This document shows, one piece after another, positions 1-5,161 of a stretch of DNA of 6,739 nucleotides (the first letter of the stretch is position 1; each line of letters starts with the position of its first letter). Source of the DNA: Acidobacteriota bacterium. Lineage in GTDB: Bacteria; Acidobacteriota; Terriglobia; Versatilivoradales; Versatilivoraceae. The position numbers and the translations under genes were made by a program. The notes under the pieces were generated by a model. That model searched no databases. It was given only the letters and a program-made list of their open reading frames with translations, and was not told the origin of the DNA. The DNA is taken from positions 1 to 6,739 of the forward strand of contig JAPPFQ010000614.1 in the NCBI GenBank assembly GCA_028875135.1, given 5' to 3'.

Positions 1-90
1 AGAATGGAAAGTTTGCCCTTTATTATATCACTTATTTATGGGACATAACACTAGCGGGCTGGTCGGAAATGGCGACACGGGAGGTTCAGC
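1..90. other. AT-rich leader upstream of the first gene
   Basis: The first 55 bases are only about one third G+C, in sharp contrast to the GC-rich remainder. I see no open frame in them and no -35/-10 pair with acceptable spacing. Such AT-rich DNA commonly carries a promoter or marks a boundary with a neighbouring segment. A Shine-Dalgarno site (GGGAGG at 79-84) lies six bases before the ATG at 91 and supports that start. Confidence 0.4.
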
Positions 91-417
91 ATGAATGTGG
101 CCGCCTCGGATACGTTCATATCAATCATGGTAGACCGCATCGTGAAGGGCTTCCGGCCGTCGCAGGTCGTCCTCTTCGGATCCCATGCACGGGGCGCGGC
201 AACCGAGTGGAGCGACGTAGACTTGCTCGTAATTCTGCCCAATGGAACCGATAAGCGAGACTCAGCTATCGAGATCCGCCGGATCTTGGGCGATCTGCCG
301 GTCTGCAAGGACATCGTGGTAGCGACTCCCGAGGAAGTAGCCCGGCGCGGGCACATGGTGGGAACCTTGTTGCGTTCAGCTCTCCGCGATGGGAAGGTTC
401 TTTATGAAAGACCCTGA
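91..417 (+). CDS. MNT-type minimal nucleotidyltransferase domain protein
   Basis: This 108-residue protein has the signature of a minimal DNA polymerase beta-like nucleotidyltransferase. A GSHARG turn at residues 30-35 is followed by SDVDLLV at 41-47, which supplies the two metal-binding aspartates D42 and D44. D74, in the strand beginning CKDIVV, is placed to be the third catalytic acid. The protein is one compact domain with no membrane segment. The ATG at 91 has GGGAGG six bases upstream. Family members usually pair with a HEPN protein as a toxin-antitoxin module in which the MNT protein AMPylates or otherwise silences the HEPN RNase. No HEPN gene follows; the next gene is OsmC-like. A partner could lie left of the window, or this is an orphan. 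The domain call is firm, the biological role is not. Confidence 0.88.
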   Translation: MNVAASDTFISIMVDRIVKGFRPSQVVLFGSHARGAATEWSDVDLLVILPNGTDKRDSAIEIRRILGDLPVCKDIVVATPEEVARRGHMVGTLLRSALRDGKVLYERP

Positions 418-431
418 ACTCGTTGGTGAAT

Positions 432-436
432 GAGAG
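432..436 (+). promoter_or_regulatory. Ribosome binding site of the OsmC-like gene
   Basis: GAGAG lies seven bases before the ATG at 444. The frame is also open from TTG 423 and GTG 426, but neither has a comparable site, so this motif favours the ATG. Confidence 0.5.
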
Positions 437-443
437 ACTACAC

Positions 444-851
444 ATGGGAAATACAGTGCAGATCCGCATCGACCAGACGGGAGCGGTGACATCGACGGCC
501 CAGGTACGCGACCATCGGATTTCGGTGGACCGTCCCCTGGAGAGAGGGGGAGAGAACCAAGGCCCCATGGGAGGCGAGCTGATCCTGGTCGGCCTGGGGG
601 GATGTTTTACCAGCAACCTTCTGGCGGCTATCTGCGCCCGCCAGGCGCCGGTTTACCGGGTGTCCACCACCGTCACCGCCACCCTGGCTGAGAATCCTTC
701 CCGGTTTGCCGCCATTGACCTGGCCGTATCCGCGGACTGCAGCGATGCCGCGGTCCTGCACAAGCTGGTCGCCATTGCCGAGCGAGGGTGTATTGCGGCC
801 AATACGTTGCGCAACGGCGTGAAATTGACGGTTCGTGTCACCCGATCCTAG
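444..851 (+). CDS. OsmC/Ohr-family thiol-redox protein
   Basis: This 135-residue protein matches the OsmC fold in length and motif order. A GGELILVGLGGC stretch brings in the first conserved cysteine (C54) at the start of the central helix. A second (C116) sits in the RGCIAANTL helix near the C-terminus, followed by the closing strand VKLTVRV. In characterised members these two cysteines form the peroxidatic/resolving pair that reduces organic hydroperoxides, with dihydrolipoyl proteins as reductant for Ohr. Two further cysteines (C64, C99) are less conserved. There is no signal peptide, so a cytoplasmic location is expected. It starts 26 bases after the nucleotidyltransferase gene and may be co-transcribed with it. 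The lipoyl-like carrier encoded downstream makes a thiol link plausible, but a promoter separates the two groups. Whether it acts as a peroxidase or on another persulfide/thiol substrate cannot be told. Confidence 0.85.
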   Translation: MGNTVQIRIDQTGAVTSTAQVRDHRISVDRPLERGGENQGPMGGELILVGLGGCFTSNLLAAICARQAPVYRVSTTVTATLAENPSRFAAIDLAVSADCSDAAVLHKLVAIAERGCIAANTLRNGVKLTVRVTRS

Positions 852-929
852 GGTCGCTGACCAGGCGCGCCCTGACGATACCCGATCCGAAACCGAGGGG
901 ACGGAGCCTCTCAGGCGGGCAGTTTTGCC

Positions 930-958
930 TTGCGAGTGATCCATAAATCCAATAAAAT
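930..958 (+). promoter_or_regulatory. Sigma70-like promoter of the desulfurase operon
   Basis: TTGCGA (930-935) and TAAAAT (953-958) are separated by exactly 17 bases. They match the -35 consensus at four of six positions and the -10 at five of six. Transcription would begin near 965, giving an untranslated leader of about 75 bases before the ATG at 1041. The surrounding 190 bases are the only sizeable non-coding gap ahead of the operon, which supports the call. Confidence 0.6.
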
Positions 959-967
959 CCGAAGTTT

Positions 968-997
968 CCGGGCAATGACCGTCTCGTGACCGCCCGG
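968..997 (+). repeat. Inverted repeat and GACCG direct repeats in the operon leader
   Basis: CCGGGC (968-973) and GCCCGG (992-997) form a perfect 6-bp inverted repeat around an 18-base spacer, just downstream of the predicted transcription start. GACCG occurs at 977-981, 988-992 and again at 1000-1004, with start-to-start steps of 11 and 12 bases, close to one helical turn. The arrangement could be an operator or an RNA hairpin. No T-run follows, so it is not a typical terminator. In GC-rich DNA a 6-bp repeat can also arise by chance. Confidence 0.35.
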
Positions 998-1040
998 TAG
1001 ACCGTATTTTGCCGCCGTGGAAACGGAGTCTCATCAACCG

Positions 1041-2228
1041 ATGGCTGTCTATCTGGATTGCGCCGCCACCGCCCCGGTGGATTCCCGGGTGCAGCGGGAG
1101 GTTATGACCTATCTGGGGGTTGAATTCGGCAACGCCGGCAGCCGGCATCACGGGTTCGGAGCCAGGGCCCGCAGCGCCGTGGAGAAGGCGCGCGTGCGGG
1201 TAGCGGCGTTGGTGGGCGCCACCCGGGGCGAGATCATCTTCACCAGCGGCGCCACCGAGAGCAACAACCTGGCCCTGCTGGGTCTGGCCGAGCATGGAGC
1301 CGAGACCGGCAGGACCCATCTGGTCAGCACCCGGATCGAGCACAAGTCCGTATTGGAGCCCCTGCAGGCACTCTCCGCCCGGGGCTTCGAAGTCACGCTG
1401 GTAGCCCCGGAGGCGGGCGGCTGGGTGGATCCCCAGTCCATCCTGGAAGCGGTCCGCGAAGATACCCTCCTGGTCTCGGTGATGCAGGTCAACAACGAGA
1501 CCGGAGTCATTCAGCCCATCCGGGAAATCGCCCGCTTGCTCCGGAACCATCCGGCCTACCTGCACGTGGATGCCGCCCAGGGTTTCGGGAAGGAAACGTC
1601 ACCCCTGCGCGACCCTCGCATCGACCTGATCAGCATCAGCGGGCACAAGATCTATGCCCCCAAGGGAATCGGCGCCCTGGTGACCCGCCGGCGCAAGGGA
1701 CGGCGTCCCCCTCTCTCGCCTCTAATGCATGGGGGAGGTCAGGAGCTGGGATTGCGGCCGGGGACGCTGCCGGTTCCGCTCATCGCCGGCCTGGGCAAAG
1801 CTTCGGAACTGGCCATGATGGAGCACGAGGAGCGCAACGCGGCCTGTCGATACTTCAAGAAAGTTCTCTTGAAGAAATTGGAGCCGCTCAAGCCGGTTTT
1901 CAACGGGGAACTCGACCGGACCGTCCCCCAGATCGTCAATTTGACCTTTCCGGGAATCGACTCGGAGGAAGCCATCGAGGCGGTGAGCCGGGTGGCCGCC
2001 ATTTCCAACGGATCTGCCTGCACCTCGACCTCCGAAAGCTGCAGCCACGTGTTGAGCGCTCAAGGACTGGACGAGGCTCGCATGGAAGGAGCGCTTCGCC
2101 TCTCCTGGTGCCATCTCACCTCGGAGCCCGACTGGAACGGTTTCATACGCGCAATCGAATCGATTCCGGTCGCGGAGCATCCGGGCAGGTCACCCGCGAT
2201 AGGGATTGGTCAGGCCGGCGCCGCTTGA
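1041..2228 (+). CDS. PLP-dependent cysteine desulfurase, DndA/IscS-like
   Basis: This 395-residue class V aminotransferase-fold enzyme should release sulfur from L-cysteine as an enzyme-bound persulfide. Landmarks in order are YLDCAATAPVD at the N-terminus, TSGATESNN at 68-76 for cofactor binding, H101 in IEHKSV, NNETG at 151-155, HVDAAQ at 175-180 (D177 and Q180 contact PLP), SGHK ending in the Schiff-base lysine K203, LRPGT at 238-242, and SACTS with catalytic C327. The wording around EFGNAGSR (29-34), the AAQGFGK region and LSWCH near the end resembles DndA-type desulfurases more than housekeeping IscS. No dndBCDE genes accompany it. The frame extends upstream to GTG 1017, but the family start and the weak GGAG at 1025-1028 favour ATG 1041. 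It is the first gene of the operon and the likely sulfur donor. The enzyme class is certain; the DndA affinity is by recollection of motif wording. Confidence 0.93.
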   Translation: MAVYLDCAATAPVDSRVQREVMTYLGVEFGNAGSRHHGFGARARSAVEKARVRVAALVGATRGEIIFTSGATESNNLALLGLAEHGAETGRTHLVSTRIEHKSVLEPLQALSARGFEVTLVAPEAGGWVDPQSILEAVREDTLLVSVMQVNNETGVIQPIREIARLLRNHPAYLHVDAAQGFGKETSPLRDPRIDLISISGHKIYAPKGIGALVTRRRKGRRPPLSPLMHGGGQELGLRPGTLPVPLIAGLGKASELAMMEHEERNAACRYFKKVLLKKLEPLKPVFNGELDRTVPQIVNLTFPGIDSEEAIEAVSRVAAISNGSACTSTSESCSHVLSAQGLDEARMEGALRLSWCHLTSEPDWNGFIRAIESIPVAEHPGRSPAIGIGQAGAA

Positions 2229-2248
2229 GAGAGCGCGGAACCATCCGA

Positions 2249-2725
2249 ATGGGACAAGACCGGCAGCAGCAAATTCGTTACAAGCGCTCCCGATTTTCGA
2301 CGCGGCTGCCGGTAGATCGCCGTTATACCGCCTCTCACTTCTGGACTGTGGAGCAGCAATCCGGCCTGTGGCGGGTGGGAATGACCAAATTCGCCACACG
2401 AATGCTCGGCGATCTTGTAGAATTCGAATTCGATGCCAAGCCCGGGCAACCGGTCAGCGTCGGCCAGACCATCGGCTGGATCGAAGCCTTCAAGGCCCTG
2501 ACCGATCTCTATTGTGTCATCGACGGGGTCTTCGAGGGTGTCAACCCCCTGATCGAGCAGGATATCAGCCTGGTCGACTCCGATCCCTACGGTAAGGGCT
2601 GGCTCTACAGCGTCAGCGGCGCCCCGGAGTCCAACAGCGTGGACGTTCAGGGGTACGTGGAGATTCTGGATCTCACCATCGACAAGATGAGAGAGCAATC
2701 GGGGAACAGAGACGCCAGTGGATAA
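2249..2725 (+). CDS. Glycine cleavage H-like lipoyl carrier protein
   Basis: The 158-residue product has a GcvH-type lipoyl domain. YTASHFW at 26-32 echoes the family's N-terminal strand. The central GWIEAFKAL stretch places K82 where lipoic acid is attached, and SDPYGKGWLY at 111-120 is the family's C-terminal signature. It is longer than usual H proteins (about 125-130 residues) because of a basic, glutamine- and arginine-rich N-terminal extension of about 25 residues and a short acidic tail. An unusual cysteine (C89) stands seven residues after the lipoyl lysine, where a small residue is more typical. The frame is open further upstream inside the desulfurase gene, but ATG 2249 has GGAA eight bases ahead and follows the desulfurase stop by 20 bases. 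No gcvT or gcvP is nearby, so a carrier role in another pathway, like GcvH-L or LbpA proteins, is likelier than glycine cleavage. Confidence 0.85.
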   Translation: MGQDRQQQIRYKRSRFSTRLPVDRRYTASHFWTVEQQSGLWRVGMTKFATRMLGDLVEFEFDAKPGQPVSVGQTIGWIEAFKALTDLYCVIDGVFEGVNPLIEQDISLVDSDPYGKGWLYSVSGAPESNSVDVQGYVEILDLTIDKMREQSGNRDASG

Positions 2726-3857
2726 GGCCCGCTACATCATGATCGGTGGTTTTCTGGGGGCCGGCAAGACCACGGCCGTGCTGAGACTGGCCCGACTCTT
2801 GCAATGCCGTGGGTCTCGAGTGGGATTGATCACCAACGACCAGAGCCACGGCCTGGTCGATACCGCCCTGCTCGGTTCCAGCGGCTTTCCCGTGGAAGAG
2901 ATTACGGGCGGCTGCTTCTGCTGCAAGTTCGATTCCCTGGTAGGCGCCTCCGAACGCCTGTCGAGGGAACAGCGCCCCGATGTCTTTTTGGCCGAGCCGG
3001 TGGGAAGCTGCACCGATTTAAAGGCCACGGTGGACTATCCCCTGCGGCGCATGTACGGCGGGAACTACTGGATCGCACCCCTGAGCGTGATGGTGGACCC
3101 GGTTCGAGCGCTGCGCATTCTGGAACTGGAGCCTGGGAGATCCTTCTCGCCCAAGGTGGTTTACGTCTACCGCAAGCAGTTGGAGGAAGCCGACATCATC
3201 GTTATCAACAAGATCGACCTCCTCAGCCCCCAACGCCTGGAGCGACTTCGCCAGGCGCTGAAGGAGTCGTTCTCCCCCGACCGGGTGCTGGCTGTTTCCG
3301 CGCGCCAAGGCGGAGGGATGGAGGAATGGTTCGAACAGATCACCCAGCCCCGGAACTACACCCGGGAGGACCTGGAAGTGGATTACGATACCTATGCCGA
3401 GGGAGAGGCTCTGCTCGGCTGGCTCAACTGCAGCGTGCGAGTGGAGGCTGCCTCCGCCTTTGACGGCAACGCTCTTCTGCGTGAAGCCATGACGGCCATC
3501 CAGCGACGCCTCCGATCCCGGGAAGTCGCCCACCTGAAGATGACCTTGACCCCTGATGAGCAGGGACACGACATCGGGGTGGCCAACCTGACCGGGACCG
3601 ACGGCGTTCCGGAACAGTCCCATGCGTTGCAAGAACCCCTGACGGCCGGGGAACTCATTGTCAACCTGCGGGCAGAGGCCGATCCGGAAGCCCTGAGGAA
3701 CCTGCTACAGCAAGTTTTGGAGGCCATTGGCCGGGATGACCGCCTGTTGCTCAAGGTCGAGCACCTGGAGGCTTTCCGGCCGGCGCGACCCACGCCCACC
3801 CATCGGCTGCGGGCGTCAGAGTCCGGCATGGTGGCCGCGGGGGCCGCTCCCGCTTGA
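2718..3857 (+). CDS. CobW/COG0523-family G3E GTPase, putative metallochaperone
   Basis: This 379-residue protein is a SIMIBI-class GTPase. The Walker A loop is GGFLGAGKTT at residues 10-19 with K17, the CxCC metal motif is C66-F-C68-C69 within TGGCFCC, and the NKID base-recognition motif is at 164-167. A segment around EPVGSC (93-98) occupies the family's Walker B/switch region. A CobW C-terminal-type domain begins near residue 230, and an extra strand-helix unit around 310-340 leads into a low-complexity Ala/Pro/Arg tail. Characterised relatives use GTP hydrolysis to deliver zinc, cobalt, iron or nickel to a client. GTG 2718 overlaps the end of the carrier gene by 8 bases, with GGGGA at 2701-2705, so translation is probably coupled. 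ATG 2739 is an alternative start. The metal and client are unknown; the iron-sulfur and radical SAM neighbours are candidate clients. Confidence 0.9.
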   Translation: MDKARYIMIGGFLGAGKTTAVLRLARLLQCRGSRVGLITNDQSHGLVDTALLGSSGFPVEEITGGCFCCKFDSLVGASERLSREQRPDVFLAEPVGSCTDLKATVDYPLRRMYGGNYWIAPLSVMVDPVRALRILELEPGRSFSPKVVYVYRKQLEEADIIVINKIDLLSPQRLERLRQALKESFSPDRVLAVSARQGGGMEEWFEQITQPRNYTREDLEVDYDTYAEGEALLGWLNCSVRVEAASAFDGNALLREAMTAIQRRLRSREVAHLKMTLTPDEQGHDIGVANLTGTDGVPEQSHALQEPLTAGELIVNLRAEADPEALRNLLQQVLEAIGRDDRLLLKVEHLEAFRPARPTPTHRLRASESGMVAAGAAPA

Positions 3858-3859
3858 AT

Positions 3860-4267
3860 ATGGCAAACAGTCACGATGCTGCCACGCCGGATCGCGCAAT
3901 CCCGGGACAGGTGACGGCGCCGCCGGCAAAAATTCTCTACTGTCGCTGCGCATACGCCAAGGTGATCGCTCCGGATGTCAAGGATGAAGTCCTCCAAGGG
4001 CTCACCCGGTCGGGGGTAATTTTTGAGGCGGTTCCCGATCTGTGCGAGATGTCGGCCCGGCGCGACCCGCGGCTGAAGCGCTTGGCAGCGGAGGATGGAA
4101 TCCGGATTGCAGCCTGCTATCCGAGAGCCGTAAAGTGGCTTTTTTCAGCGGCTCAGGCCCCTCTGACTGAAGACACGGTTGAAATTCTGAACATGCGTGT
4201 TGACAGCGCCGGATCGGTCGTCGAGCGTCTCCTTGAAGGGTGTTTGAAAGCGGAGGAATCGTCGTGA
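3860..4267 (+). CDS. Small four-cysteine protein resembling the HdrA N-terminal domain
   Basis: The 135-residue product has no assignment I can make with certainty. Its core reads YCRC (C28, C30), then a helical stretch, then DLCEMS (C62), and IAACYPRAVKWLF with C86. This CxC...C...AACxPR layout parallels the N-terminal domain of heterodisulfide reductase subunit A, where CxC, a middle cysteine and a C-S-P-R motif surround an iron-sulfur cluster. The spacing between elements is also similar. The FAD-binding and ferredoxin domains of full HdrA are missing. The first 20 residues and the tail after about 105 look disordered or variable. The ATG at 3860 lies two bases after the GTPase stop; a TTG at 3854 is possible. 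The 3' end overlaps the next gene by 4 bases. I infer a [4Fe-4S]-carrying electron-transfer subunit; the HdrA link is a motif argument, not an alignment. Confidence 0.7.
   Translation: MANSHDAATPDRAIPGQVTAPPAKILYCRCAYAKVIAPDVKDEVLQGLTRSGVIFEAVPDLCEMSARRDPRLKRLAAEDGIRIAACYPRAVKWLFSAAQAPLTEDTVEILNMRVDSAGSVVERLLEGCLKAEESS
4252..4257 (+). promoter_or_regulatory. Ribosome binding site fixing the ferredoxin-gene start
   Basis: GGAGGA stands six bases before the GTG at 4264. The frame also has a GTG at 4240, but this near-perfect site and the GTGA stop/start overlap at 4264-4267 strongly favour the shorter protein. Confidence 0.75.
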
Positions 4268-5157
4268 TCGCGCCAAAGCCGCCTCTCCGGATCGGCCTCT
4301 ACCAGAACGGCGGACGGCGCCTGCCTGGCGGCGACCGGCACTACGACCTGACCCGCAGCCTTCTCGACAAGGGCTATGAAGTTTCGGTCATCCGTTCGGA
4401 CAGCCGGATCGGAGACCTGCAGGAAGGCGCCTGGCTTCTTCTGGGATATTTCGGCAAGGAAGAACCGCTTCCCGCCATGGGAAACGGGAACGGAGACAGG
4501 CTCTACTATCGGGACATCGACGGTCTCGAAACCTCCCAGATTCTGGATGCCGTTGAGGAGGTGCGAGGGCAAACCGAGCTGCCGGGGCCCGGCGGATGGA
4601 AACCCTGGTTTCCGGTGATTGACTACAATCGCTGCACCAACTGCATGCAGTGCCTGAGCTTTTGTCTCTTTGACGTCTACGGGGTGCACGAGGACAAGAT
4701 CCAGGTTCAGAACGAAAGCAACTGTAAGACGGACTGCCCGGCCTGTTCCCGGGTCTGTCCCGAGGTGGCCATTCTCTTTCCCAAGTACAAGAGCGGCCCC
4801 ATCAACGGCGACGTGGTCCGGCAGGAGGACATTCAGCGCGAGGCCATGAAGGTGGACATCTCGGCCCTGCTGGGCGGGGATCTCTACGGCTCCCTGCGGA
4901 AGCGTCAGACGGAAGCCCGGCAGCGCTTCTCCACCGAGCGGGACGAGTCTCGAGCCCTGCTGGAGCGCAAGAAGTGCCTGCGCAAGCTGAAGAAGGATTT
5001 CGACATTCCGGACGAGGTGCTGATGAGCCTGCCCTCGGCCGGCGATATCCAGGAACGGGCCGAACGAGCCAAGGCCAAGCTGGCCGCCCGCCAGGAGCGC
5101 TCCCAGACCGTAAAGGACAGCCGGCCGGCTCCCACCGAGGACGACTGGGGAATTTAG
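4264..5157 (+). CDS. Two-[4Fe-4S] ferredoxin-domain protein with unidentified N-terminal domain
   Basis: This 297-residue protein has three parts. Residues 1-110 form an alternating strand/helix domain opening LRIGLYQNGG and continuing GGDRHYDLTRSLL; I do not recognise it, though it looks Rossmann-like or flavodoxin-like in pattern. Residues 118-175 are a dicluster ferredoxin domain. C124, C127, C130 and C134 form CxxCxxCxxxC followed by LF instead of the usual proline, and C154, C158, C161 and C165 form CxxxCxxCxxxCP. Residues 200-297 are highly charged, probably helical or coiled, and end in an acidic tryptophan-containing tail. No signal peptide is visible. The start is GTG 4264, in 4-base overlap with the preceding iron-sulfur gene. 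It probably passes electrons between the neighbouring Cys4 protein and a catalytic partner such as the radical SAM enzyme. The cluster content is clear, the function is inferred. Confidence 0.85.
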   Translation: MIAPKPPLRIGLYQNGGRRLPGGDRHYDLTRSLLDKGYEVSVIRSDSRIGDLQEGAWLLLGYFGKEEPLPAMGNGNGDRLYYRDIDGLETSQILDAVEEVRGQTELPGPGGWKPWFPVIDYNRCTNCMQCLSFCLFDVYGVHEDKIQVQNESNCKTDCPACSRVCPEVAILFPKYKSGPINGDVVRQEDIQREAMKVDISALLGGDLYGSLRKRQTEARQRFSTERDESRALLERKKCLRKLKKDFDIPDEVLMSLPSAGDIQERAERAKAKLAARQERSQTVKDSRPAPTEDDWGI

Positions 5158-5161
5158 TTTA

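Noticed and set aside
1..60. Promoter for the first gene within the AT-rich leader
   Set aside because: TTGCCC at 13-18 has no -10 element at 16-18 base spacing; the other AT-rich hexamers lack a matching -35.
894..930. Rho-independent terminator after the OsmC gene
   Set aside because: Short complementary pieces (GAGG/CCTC, GGCA/TGCC) exist, but stems are only 4 bp and no proper T-run follows a stable stem.
438..1565. Long - strand open frame (375 residues) spanning OsmC, the gap and the desulfurase start
   Set aside because: It runs through two real + strand genes and the promoter region and shows no family motif.
1041..2228. A complete Dnd phosphorothioation system
   Set aside because: Only the desulfurase resembles the Dnd set; no dndB, C, D or E product is encoded in the window.
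2249..2725. A glycine cleavage operon
   Set aside because: Only an H-like protein is present; no P-, T- or L-protein gene accompanies it.
4264..4600. Glycosyltransferase family 4 start (GGDRHYDLTRSLL resembles the GG-x-RH-x-x-L pattern, followed by a GYEVSVI strand)
   Set aside because: The domain is only about 110 residues long and runs into a ferredoxin domain, with no nucleotide-sugar binding half.
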